Positions 1 through 5,230 of a stretch of 9,026 bases of DNA are shown here, one piece after another. The stretch lies in the NCBI GenBank assembly GCA_964390795.1, contig CAYMLQ010000243.1:1-9026 (forward strand), given 5' to 3'. The translations under genes were made by a program, and so were the position numbers. Under the pieces are notes generated by a model that was given only the letters and a program-made list of their open reading frames with translations, ran no database searches and was not told the origin of the DNA. Within the stretch, counting starts at the first letter, position 1, and every line of letters starts with the position of its first letter. This DNA comes from CAYMLQ01 sp964390795. Lineage in GTDB: Bacteria > Verrucomicrobiota > Kiritimatiellia > RFP12 > UBA1067.

Positions 1-83
1 CCGCATACGGGTTCAAGGGCACTGTCGCCAAACCCTACACCGCACGCGCCCTGCGCCAAGCCGTGGCGCGTGTCTTGGCCTGA
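1..83 (+). CDS. Response-regulator receiver (REC) domain, C-terminal end only (partial)
   Basis: The frame read from base 3 gives 26 residues ending at TGA 81-83. They contain the string YGFKGTVAKPY followed by an amphipathic helix ending RQAVARVLA. This is the usual end of a phosphoacceptor receiver domain: a conserved Lys-Pro pair after beta-5, then helix alpha-5. The form 'yGF.g.laKPy...L..al..vL' is especially common at the C-terminus of hybrid sensor histidine kinases, so the missing upstream part may be a hybrid kinase or a stand-alone regulator. The phosphorylated Asp and any kinase or output domain lie outside the window. The domain family is fairly clear, but the full protein cannot be determined. 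The next gene starts 104 bp downstream behind its own promoter-like sequence, so they are probably not one operon. Confidence 0.65.
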   Translation, partial: AYGFKGTVAKPYTARALRQAVARVLA

Positions 84-129
84 CGGCCCCCTGATTTCCC
101 TCTTACTTCGTCGTGCGCGAATCCCGGCG

Positions 130-158
130 TTGACGGCCGACGTCAGAAGACGTAACAT
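130..158 (+). promoter_or_regulatory. Sigma-70-like promoter upstream of the ribokinase frame
   Basis: TTGACG at 130-135 (5 of 6 to the -35 consensus) and TAACAT at 153-158 (4 of 6 to the -10) are separated by exactly 17 bp. Transcription would start near 165, giving a leader of about 23 nt. A short hairpin, ACCGT (162-166), TTTT loop, ACGGT (171-175), lies just before the ribosome binding site GGAGG (177-181), which is 6 nt from the ATG at 188. Whether the hairpin does anything is unknown. Promoter consensus in this lineage is assumed to be sigma-70-like. Confidence 0.5.
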
Positions 159-187
159 AAGACCGTTTTTACGGTTGGAGGTCGCAC

Positions 188-721
188 ATGAAACGAATTG
201 TAGTCATAGGCAGCACCAACACCGACATGGTGGTGAAGGCGGCGCGCATTCCCGCGCCGGGCGAGACGATCCTGGGCGGGCGGTTCCTGATGAACCCCGG
301 CGGCAAGGGCGCGAACCAGGCGGTGGCGGCGGCGCGGCTGGGCGGCGAGGTGACGTTCGTCGCGAAGGTCGGCGACGACCTGTTCGGACGCGAGGCCAAG
401 GCGCTCTTCGAGAAAGAGGGCATCAACACCCAGTATGTGTTCACCGATCTGGAAGAGCCGTCCGGCGTGGCGCTCATCATGGTGGACGCGAAGGGCGAGA
501 ACTGCATCTCGGTCGCGTCCGGCGCGAACGGGGCACTGACGCCCGAGGATATCGATCAGGCAGAAGGCGTGATCGTAAGCGCCGATCTTGTGCTGCTTCA
601 GCTCGAAACGCCGCTGGTGGAGGCGGTGCGGTTCGCCGCGAAGGCGGCGGCGATAGCGGTGACGCGCATGGGAGCGCAGGCCTCGGCACCGTATCGCGAT
701 GAGATCGCGAAAGGTGTTTAG
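188..721 (+). CDS. rbsK: Ribokinase (PfkB family) with large in-frame internal deletion; probable pseudogene
   Basis: Ribokinase phosphorylates D-ribose to ribose 5-phosphate in the cytoplasm and is normally about 300 residues long; this frame encodes 177. Residues 1-143 match the N-terminal half: GSTNTD at 9-14, PGET at 24-27, the substrate-binding GGKGANQAVAAAR at 38-50, VGDD at 61-64, then the LLQLETPL strand at 136-143. Residues 144-177 instead match the extreme C-terminus of the family, EAVRFA...AAAIAVTRMGAQASAP. Against E. coli RbsK from memory, about 130 residues are missing, including the NPAP and TPNE motifs, the ATP-site region and the DTxGAGD loop with the catalytic Asp. The protein should therefore not be an active kinase. 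The start is supported by GGAGG six nt upstream. A sugar permease follows 547 bp downstream, suggesting a former sugar uptake pair. The stop codon lies in a repeat end (718-727). An assembly collapse is the alternative explanation. Confidence 0.85.
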   Translation: MKRIVVIGSTNTDMVVKAARIPAPGETILGGRFLMNPGGKGANQAVAAARLGGEVTFVAKVGDDLFGREAKALFEKEGINTQYVFTDLEEPSGVALIMVDAKGENCISVASGANGALTPEDIDQAEGVIVSADLVLLQLETPLVEAVRFAAKAAAIAVTRMGAQASAPYRDEIAKGV

Positions 722-860
722 GCTGTTGGGGAGAGAAAAAAGTATCACGAAAGGTGCAGGGTTTCTAGATCAGGAAGGTCTTGCGAAAGCTTATTCACAT
801 CTCATGAGAAGTGATTACGATACCCGAGCAACGGACAGGCAGGCACAGGGTAGATTGGTA

Positions 861-932
861 CACGCCAAGACCCAAAGACGCAAAGATGAGAAAGAAGCTC
901 TTCTTACCTTTGGGTCTCCGGGTCTTGGCGTG
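861..932. repeat. 72-bp palindromic element (CACGCCAAGACCC arms)
   Basis: CACGCCAAGACCC (861-873) is the perfect reverse complement of GGGTCTTGGCGTG (920-932). Further in, CCCAAAG (871-877) can pair with CTTTGGG (908-914), and AAGAA (892-896) with TTCTT (901-905) around a GCTC loop, so alternative foldings exist. The left half contains the 'AAAGACGCAAAGA' type of text that recurs in intergenic repeats of many environmental bacterial genomes; that recollection is not verified here. No poly-T follows on either strand, so it is not a canonical intrinsic terminator. Confidence 0.7.
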
Positions 933-949
933 CGAAAAAGGGCTGCTGG

Positions 950-1062
950 GATGAATCTGGAAAACACGAAAACAGGAAACCGGAGGCTTCGGCAGTCACG
1001 AGGAGTTTTCTAAACCTAGACCTTGGGCATCCCTTCCAGTTTTCCAGTTTTCCCGATTCTTC
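950..1062. repeat. 113-bp inverted repeat with GGAAAAC-rich 29-nt arms
   Basis: The left arm 950-978 and the reverse complement of the right arm 1034-1062 match at 24 of 29 positions. The arms consist of short iterations of GGAAAACNN, so each arm is also a degenerate direct repeat. The 55-bp spacer (979-1033) has no coding features. Confidence 0.6.
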
Positions 1063-1180
1063 CACATCGTGAGGAGTGACGAATCCGGTGAGAATTGCGC
1101 AGCACCAGACCGACTGATCGAGCTGTCCCCAAAGCCCTCGACAACACGGAAGAAAAGAGCGAGACTATTCCCCAACAAGG

Positions 1181-1221
1181 CCACCGAACCCTCGTTCGCC
1201 TTCGGCTCACGGGTTCGGTGG
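1181..1221. repeat. 41-bp hairpin with perfect 11-bp arms
   Basis: CCACCGAACCC (1181-1191) and GGGTTCGGTGG (1211-1221) are perfect complements around a 19-nt loop. The loop itself contains GCC-TTC-GGC (1198-1206). It ends 47 bp before the permease start codon. No U-tract follows on the plus strand. It could be a repetitive extragenic palindrome or could affect transcription into the permease gene. Confidence 0.65.
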
Positions 1222-1268
1222 TCGCTCGACGTTATCCTAATAGTCTAACAGCCTAAGAGGAGGTCGGT

Positions 1269-2291
1269 ATGGTCTTCGTTGAAAATTATGGCGTGGCGGT
1301 GTTCTTCTGCGTGGTGACGATGCTGTGCTGGGGCTCGTGGGGCAACACCCAGAAGCTGGCCTCGAGCGACCAATGGAAGTACCAGTTGTTCTACTGGGAC
1401 TACGGGATCGGCATCCTGGTCAGCGCGCTTCTGATCGCGTTCACGCTGGGCAGTTTCGGCACGGAAGGGCGCGGTTTCCTCGCGGACATCCGGCAGGCCG
1501 GGCTGGGTCACCTCGGGCTGGCCTTCCTGGGCGGCGTGCTGTTCAACCTGGCGAACATCCTGCTGGTCATCGCCATTGACCTGGCGGGCCTGGCGGTGGC
1601 GTTCCCGATCGGCATCGGCCTCGCGCTCGTGCTGGGCGTGGTTCAGACCTACTGGTTCAACCCCAAGGGAGATCCCGTTCTGCTGTTCGCGGGTGTGGCC
1701 CTTGTGGCGCTGGCTATTATCCTCAACGCGGTGGCGTACAAGAGCCTGGTCGCGTCGAAAAAGGGCGGCGCGCAGGCAGGCGGCTCCGGCCTAGGCATCG
1801 CGATATCCGTGATCGCGGGAACGCTGATGGGCGCGGGCTTTTTCGGGCTTGTTTCAAAGGGCATGGTCAAGAACTTCGGAAATCCCGAGCCGGGGCTGAT
1901 GACGCCTTACACCGCGCTGGTGGTGTTTGCCCTTGGCCTGTTCCTCTCGAATTTTCTCTGGAACACGATCGCCTCGCTCAAGCCTGTGCGCGGCGAGCCG
2001 GTGCCGCCGGCGGCCTACTTTTCGCTGGGCAGCCCGAGGCTGCACGCCGTCGGTCTGCTGGGCGGCACGATTTGGAACATCGGCATGGCGCTCAGCCTGG
2101 TGGCGTCGGGGAAGGCCGGCACGGCGGTCTCTTACGGACTGGGGCAGGGAGCGACGCTGGTGGCGGCGCTGTGGGGCATCCTGATCTGGAAAGAGTTCAA
2201 GGGCGCGCCGAAGCTGGCGAACGCGCTCAACCTGGCGATGTTCATGCTGTTCGTGGCCGGGCTGGGGCTGATCATCTGCGCGGGAGCGTAG
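1269..2291 (+). CDS. GRP/DMT-superfamily sugar permease (ureide permease/RbsU-GlcU-like), 10 TM
   Basis: This 340-residue, strongly hydrophobic protein has ten predicted inner-membrane segments, near residues 7-24, 40-61, 80-101, 104-127, 136-155, 175-198, 213-232, 257-279, 287-306 and 318-338. The N-terminal motif MLCWGSWGNTQKL (18-30) and FYWDYGIGIL (41-50) are typical of bacterial GRP-type transporters related to plant ureide permeases. The two halves share a GG-x2-[FW]-N motif (GGVLFN 88-93, GGTIWN 265-270), as expected for the 5+5 duplicated DMT fold. Proton-coupled sugar import is the family role. The ribokinase frame upstream points to ribose or a related sugar, but the substrate is inferred. 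AGAGGAGG (1256-1263), five nt before the ATG, fixes the start. The gene appears intact although its partner kinase is broken. The substrate could instead be a nucleobase or ureide. Confidence 0.85.
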   Translation: MVFVENYGVAVFFCVVTMLCWGSWGNTQKLASSDQWKYQLFYWDYGIGILVSALLIAFTLGSFGTEGRGFLADIRQAGLGHLGLAFLGGVLFNLANILLVIAIDLAGLAVAFPIGIGLALVLGVVQTYWFNPKGDPVLLFAGVALVALAIILNAVAYKSLVASKKGGAQAGGSGLGIAISVIAGTLMGAGFFGLVSKGMVKNFGNPEPGLMTPYTALVVFALGLFLSNFLWNTIASLKPVRGEPVPPAAYFSLGSPRLHAVGLLGGTIWNIGMALSLVASGKAGTAVSYGLGQGATLVAALWGILIWKEFKGAPKLANALNLAMFMLFVAGLGLIICAGA

Positions 2292-2303
2292 GAGTGCTGC
2301 GGA

Positions 2304-3152
2304 TCAGCCAACGGACTTAGGTTCAGTCATTGGCGGCGCAGGGGCCTTCGCGTCATCCTTCTTGCGCATGCGCAGGAAGAGGATTCCGCAGACCGGCACG
2401 GAGATAAAGTAGAGGACGCCGATCACGCCGAGGGTTAGCCAGAACTGCGAGACCAGCATGCTGATGACAAACATCACGAAGAGCAGCATCGGCACCATGA
2501 ATTTGGCGGGCACGCGCAGGTGTTTGGCCGAGATGGTGGGGAAGCGGCTAGCCATCAAGATGCCGAACAGGAGCAGGATGGCGCAGCCGACCCAAGGCGA
2601 CTGAATCAGGTTTGTGCCAGTCTCAATCTGCCAGATCGCGGGGGTCAGGATCAGTCCGGCGCCTCCGGGCGCGGGAAGCCCCATGAAAAAGTGCTTCCAG
2701 TAGGGCTGGGTGGGGCCGTCTTCGATCATGATGTTGAAACGGGCCAGCCGGAAGGCGCCGCACATGGCGTAGAAGAGGGCCAGCGCCCAGAAGACGTTGC
2801 GGAAGGGGTAGGCCGCGCTTGCGGGAGTGACCACCTCCATGACCCAGAAGTAGACGAACATACCTGGGGCCACGCCGAAGCTCACGAAGTCCGACAGCGA
2901 GTCGAGTTCCGCGCCGAATTTGGAGGTGGCCCGCAGCATGCGCGCCACGCGGCCGTCCAGCCCGTCGAGCACACAGGCGATGAAAATGGCGACGATGGCG
3001 GCTTTCCAGTTTTTCTGGCAACTGTAGAGGATCGAGGTGATGCCGCTGGCTGCGGCCATGAGCGTCACCAGATTCGGGATCATCGTGCGGATCGGGATCT
3101 CACGGCGAACGTGTTGCTTCTGTTTGCGTTTGCGAAAACGGAACTTGCCCAT
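2304..3152 (-). CDS. pssA: CDP-diacylglycerol--serine O-phosphatidyltransferase
   Basis: The product makes phosphatidylserine from CDP-diacylglycerol and L-serine at the inner membrane, the step before phosphatidylserine decarboxylase. The full CDP-alcohol phosphatidyltransferase signature D-x2-D-G-x2-A-R-x8-G-x3-D-x3-D is present: D63, D66, G67, A70, R71, G80, D84 and D88. The first 22 residues are basic (KFRFRKRKQKQ...RR), followed by hydrophobic segments from about residue 25 to the C-terminus at 282. The final 20 residues are a short charged tail. The length is normal for the type II (Bacillus-like, membrane-embedded) enzyme. It lies 23 bp downstream of psd on the same strand, so the two are probably co-transcribed. 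AGGGA lies about 7 nt upstream of the ATG. The gene ends only 12 bp from the convergent permease stop, leaving no room for a terminator. Confidence 0.93.
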   Translation of the reverse strand: MGKFRFRKRKQKQHVRREIPIRTMIPNLVTLMAAASGITSILYSCQKNWKAAIVAIFIACVLDGLDGRVARMLRATSKFGAELDSLSDFVSFGVAPGMFVYFWVMEVVTPASAAYPFRNVFWALALFYAMCGAFRLARFNIMIEDGPTQPYWKHFFMGLPAPGGAGLILTPAIWQIETGTNLIQSPWVGCAILLLFGILMASRFPTISAKHLRVPAKFMVPMLLFVMFVISMLVSQFWLTLGVIGVLYFISVPVCGILFLRMRKKDDAKAPAPPMTEPKSVG

Positions 3153-3175
3153 GGCGGATCCCTGTGAAAACGTGT

Positions 3176-3847
3176 TCAGAGGCGGGCGATGGGAGTCTCG
3201 CCCGCAACCATGATTTGGCCGACGCGCACGCCGGGCTCGACGCCTGGCGGCAGGTAGACATCGACGCGGCTGCCGAAGCGGATGAGTCCGAACCGGTCGC
3301 TGCGCGTGAGTGTCTGACCTTCGCGCACGAGGCAGAGGATGCGGCGTGCGATGAGGCCGGCGATTTGGACGAAGGCGAGCGTCTGGCCGCCCTCGGTCCG
3401 CATCAGGTAAAGGTGGCGCTCGTTGTCCTCGCTGGCTTTGTCGAGCGAGGCGTTGAAGAACTTGCCGGGGATGTAGTGGGTTTTGAGGACGGTGCCGGAC
3501 GCGGGCATGCGGTTGATGTGGACGTCGAGCACGCTCATGAAGACGCTGACGCGCCAGACCGGCGCGGAGCCCGCGTTCAGCGCCGCCGGGATGGGGGTCT
3601 GCATGATGAGGCAGACGATGCCGTCGGCCGGGCTGACGACCGAGCCCGGATCAAGGGGCGGCACGCGCTCGGGGTCGCGGAAGAAGAGATAGACGCCGAG
3701 GGTCAGCAGGAGGCCGGGCGCGGCCAGCGGCTGCCAGAGCAGGGTTACGAGCAGCGTCAGCAGCGCGGCGATAAGCACGAAGCGCCGTCCCTCCGGATGC
3801 ATCGGGGGGCAGAGAAAGCGTTTACAAGAGAGGTCGACTGTGTCCAT
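3176..3847 (-). CDS. psd: Phosphatidylserine decarboxylase, short PSD-A type proenzyme
   Basis: The product decarboxylates phosphatidylserine to phosphatidylethanolamine and is activated by self-cleavage to form a pyruvoyl group. The 223 residues show FFRDPERVPP (55-64), SPADG (72-76), the block VFMSVLDVHINRMPASG with the catalytic-region His, PGKFFNASLDKASEDNER, and RFGLIRFGSRVDVYLP near the end. The cleavage site should be G192-S193, giving a beta chain of 192 residues and a pyruvoyl alpha chain of 31. Residues 22-55 form a membrane hairpin or anchor. The short length and G-S-R cleavage context fit the PSD-A subgroup rather than the longer E. coli LGST type. The start is uncertain: ATG at 3845-3847 is used here, but the in-frame ATG at 3800-3802 (MHPEGRRF) is equally plausible. 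Neither has a clear Shine-Dalgarno sequence. The gene is first in a psd-pssA operon. Confidence 0.93.
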   Translation of the reverse strand: MDTVDLSCKRFLCPPMHPEGRRFVLIAALLTLLVTLLWQPLAAPGLLLTLGVYLFFRDPERVPPLDPGSVVSPADGIVCLIMQTPIPAALNAGSAPVWRVSVFMSVLDVHINRMPASGTVLKTHYIPGKFFNASLDKASEDNERHLYLMRTEGGQTLAFVQIAGLIARRILCLVREGQTLTRSDRFGLIRFGSRVDVYLPPGVEPGVRVGQIMVAGETPIARL

Positions 3848-3913
3848 AAGGGCGTTCAGAAAGTACTAGTATGTCATGCCGGGCCGGGCAATGCAATAGG
3901 CAATGGCAAACAG

Positions 3914-4031
3914 CAGACGACGGGGAATGGAGTTGGTCTTGGAGACAGGAGAGATTAAGGTGAAAGATTAGGGAGCGCGATTAAGAGCAAGGGCACCCTT
4001 ATCTTTCACCCTTATCTTTTCCCGTCATCTG
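3914..4031. repeat. Imperfect inverted repeat with GTGAAAGAT(T/A)AGGG arms
   Basis: The gap 3848-4185 holds no gene; this element fills its middle. The inner arms are 3957-3973 and 3996-4013: the reverse complement of the right arm differs from the left by one mismatch and one extra G. The outer arms are CAGACGACGGGGA (3914-3926) and TCCCGTCATCTG (4020-4031), which also pair with few mismatches. The left side has about 20 bp of extra sequence between inner and outer arms. Bases 3848-3913 show only the 8-bp palindrome TACTAGTA (3864-3871). Confidence 0.55.
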
Positions 4032-4057
4032 TCCCTTTTCTGACACACACCGGACGG

Positions 4058-4189
4058 CTAGTACACAGTACAACATGAAAATTCGGCCATGATTACAGGA
4101 TTCACATGATTAATAGCCATTGAATTCAATCTTGTAAATCATGTAATCCTGGCAAAAATACCGAATTTTGTGGCTGTACAGACTACTAG
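4058..4189. repeat. 132-bp AT-rich imperfect palindrome with CTAGTA...TACTAG ends
   Basis: The ends are CTAGTA (4058-4063) and TACTAG (4184-4189). Matching inner blocks are AAAATTCGG (4078-4086) with CCGAATTTT (4161-4169), CAGGATT (4096-4102) with AATCCTG (4145-4151), and ACATGATT (4104-4111) with AATCATGT (4137-4144). The centre is the perfect 12-bp palindrome ATTGAATTCAAT (4119-4130). It is visibly more AT-rich than the flanking genes. Its right end overlaps the stop codon of the minus-strand Minf_1886 gene. The 'GATTACAGGATT' text resembles a widespread bacterial intergenic repeat as I remember it. The structure fits a MITE-like or cruciform-forming element. Confidence 0.75.
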
Positions 4190-4623
4190 CTGCGCTTGCG
4201 GCGGCGGGAGGTACGTGCGGGGGAAGCGGGCGGCGTTTCGCGCGGTTGCGGCTCGAACGGCTGCAGAAAAGCCTCATCGAAGTCGAAGCCGTTCTTGAAA
4301 TCGTCGCGGCTGTCGCTCTCCGTCTTGCCGAGCCGGCCAGCCTCAACCAAGTTGAACACGATCTCGCCGAAGTCGAGGGTGGCGTGGATGCCCCACTCGG
4401 CGAAGACCATGTGGGTCAGGGGGCCGAACTCGTCGAGCGCGTACTCCTTGATGCCGTTGAGCAGCTCTTTGCCGCTGACATGGCGGCCGTGGTCGGGCTG
4501 GTTCTTGCGGATATCCTTGACGGTGACGTCTAGCGCTTCGACCAGAAAGAAGTAGGCGTCGGCCTGGAAGCGCGCGTCCTTCTTGCAGATTTCTGAGACG
4601 GTCTCTTGAAAGGAAGGGTTCAT
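4186..4623 (-). CDS. Minf_1886 family protein (conserved, function unknown)
   Basis: The 145 residues match my recollection of the Minf_1886 family, found largely in Verrucomicrobiota and other PVC bacteria. The pattern runs from the N-terminus: F-x-E-T-V-x-x-I-x-K-K-D-x-R-F (5-19), DAYFFLVEALD (22-32), H-V-S-G-x-E-L-L-x-G-I-x-x-Y-A-L-D-E-F-G-P (48-68), WGI (77-79), DFGEIVFNLVEAG-x-LGKTE (84-102), DSRDDF (103-108) and GFDFDEAF (111-118). The tail is Pro-, Arg- and Lys-rich. No catalytic motif, signal peptide or membrane segment is evident, so it should be cytosolic. The stop is the TAG within the CTAG end of an adjacent palindrome. No Shine-Dalgarno precedes the ATG; the leader is a C/U-rich heptamer repeat. 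It lies 60 bp downstream of the HIT gene on the same strand, so co-transcription is likely. Confidence 0.8.
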   Translation of the reverse strand: MNPSFQETVSEICKKDARFQADAYFFLVEALDVTVKDIRKNQPDHGRHVSGKELLNGIKEYALDEFGPLTHMVFAEWGIHATLDFGEIVFNLVEAGRLGKTESDSRDDFKNGFDFDEAFLQPFEPQPRETPPASPARTSRRRKRS

Positions 4624-4632
4624 CAGGGAGGA

Positions 4633-4667
4633 GTTAGGAGTTAGGAGTTAGTAGTTAGGAGTTGGGA
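4633..4667. repeat. Heptamer tandem repeat, five units of GTTAGGA
   Basis: Plus-strand units are GTTAGGA, GTTAGGA, GTTAGTA, GTTAGGA and GTTGGGA. In the sense of the downstream minus-strand gene this reads TCCTAAC repeats ending 9 nt before its ATG. It occupies most of the 60-bp space between the HIT stop and the Minf_1886 start. Heptamer repeats of this general type are known from other bacteria, for example the short tandemly repeated repetitive sequences of cyanobacteria. Confidence 0.85.
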
Positions 4668-4683
4668 TTGTGGAAAAAGTGGC

Positions 4684-5097
4684 TCAGATCGGTACGGTGA
4701 GGCGGCGATGGATGGCGGCGAGTTCGGACGGATCCTCGTAGGTGCCGGGGATCCAGTTGATGGCGCGGCCGTTCCAACGCGGAACGATGTGGAAATGCAC
4801 GTGGGGGACGGTCTGCGTGGCGCACGCGCCGTTGTTCTGAACGAGGTTGAACCCGTCGCAGGGCAGCTTCGCGAGCAGGAGCGACGCCACGCTCCTCACG
4901 GTCGAGATGAGGGTGATGAGCTGCGCCTGCGGCAGATCCGTCAGGTAGGCTGCATGGTATTTTGGAGCGACGAGCACATGGCCTTTTTCAAACGGAGCGA
5001 TGTCGAGAAACGCGAACGTGTGATCGTCCTCAAAGACTTTCGCTGCCGGAATCTGTCCGGCGATGATTTTGCAGAATACGCAGGTAGGGCTTGTCAT
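4684..5097 (-). CDS. HIT-family (histidine triad) nucleotide hydrolase
   Basis: This 137-residue cytosolic protein has the size and motif order of the HIT (HINT-like) branch, which hydrolyses nucleoside phosphoramidates or dinucleoside polyphosphates. The zinc-type CVFCKIIAGQIPA lies at 6-18 (C6, C9). LDIAPFEKGHVLVAPKYH follows at 31-48 (H48), NNGACATQTVPHVHFH at 88-103, and the triad HVHFHIV is at 99-105 with the expected nucleophile H101. The natural substrate cannot be told from sequence. An in-frame ATG 10 codons upstream exists, but the ATG at 5095-5097 is chosen because GGAGG lies about 6 nt before it and the protein then begins as the family does. The Minf_1886 gene follows on the same strand; the lyase gene is divergent. 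Confidence 0.92.
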   Translation of the reverse strand: MTSPTCVFCKIIAGQIPAAKVFEDDHTFAFLDIAPFEKGHVLVAPKYHAAYLTDLPQAQLITLISTVRSVASLLLAKLPCDGFNLVQNNGACATQTVPHVHFHIVPRWNGRAINWIPGTYEDPSELAAIHRRLTVPI

Positions 5098-5132
5098 AGG
5101 GGGCCTCCGCTTCAGGAAAAATGACAATCGTT

Positions 5133-5161
5133 ATTAAAGCACAGATGGGGCAGGGGATAAA
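5133..5161 (-). promoter_or_regulatory. Possible promoter of the HIT gene
   Basis: On the minus strand TTTAAT (complement of 5133-5138) matches the -10 consensus at 5 of 6. A weak -35, TTTATC (complement of 5156-5161), lies 17 bp further upstream. It would give a leader of about 30 nt before the ATG at 5097. It rests mainly on the -10. Confidence 0.3.
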
Positions 5162-5166
5162 GGGGT

Positions 5167-5196
5167 TTGTGCATCCGGGTGCGATCATGCTATATT
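5167..5196 (+). promoter_or_regulatory. Possible promoter of the heparinase II/III-like gene
   Basis: TATATT at 5191-5196 resembles a -10 box. TTGTGC at 5167-5172 could be a -35 with an 18-bp spacer. The start codons at 5207, 5219 and 5231 follow. If this is the promoter, transcription would begin near 5203, and the ATGs at 5219 or 5231 are favoured over the GTG at 5207. Confidence 0.4.
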
Positions 5197-5230
5197 TTTT
5201 ACGTAAGTGGAACCTGTCATGGGGGGATAT

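Larger units (their letters stand above)
718..1256. repeat. Repeat-filled 0.54-kb intergenic segment bounded by a 10-bp inverted repeat
   Basis: No credible gene lies between the ribokinase stop (721) and the permease start (1269). The segment is bounded by TTAGGCTGTT at 718-727 and its perfect complement AACAGCCTAA at 1247-1256. A second, offset inverted pair is TGTTGGGGA (724-732) and TCCCCAACA (1169-1177). Inside lie three separate inverted repeats (861-932, 950-1062 and 1181-1221, listed separately). Bases 733-860 hold no structure I can name. The only long frame here (699-1013) translates the repeat DNA and has no homologue-like features. The segment could be a MITE-like insertion, or several repeats accumulated by chance. 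No transposase or clear target-site duplication is visible. Confidence 0.5.

Noticed and set aside
861..932. Intrinsic terminator after the ribokinase frame
   Set aside because: The stem is not followed by a T-run on either strand and contains many mismatches in the middle.
699..1013. 104-codon frame after the ribokinase containing HAKTQRRKDEKE
   Set aside because: It translates the intergenic palindromes; such peptides are a familiar artefact of this repeat type. There is no SD and no conserved domain.
3164..3958. 264-codon open frame on the plus strand opposite psd
   Set aside because: Low-complexity D/E/A/R-rich shadow of psd, which carries complete family motifs.
4633..4667. CRISPR or telomere-like array
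   Set aside because: The units are 7 bp with no spacers. It is a simple heptamer tandem repeat, and no cas genes are nearby.
5098..5127. Longer HIT start, 10 codons upstream
   Set aside because: GGAGG lies within this extension at the right spacing for the internal ATG, and family members begin near that ATG.
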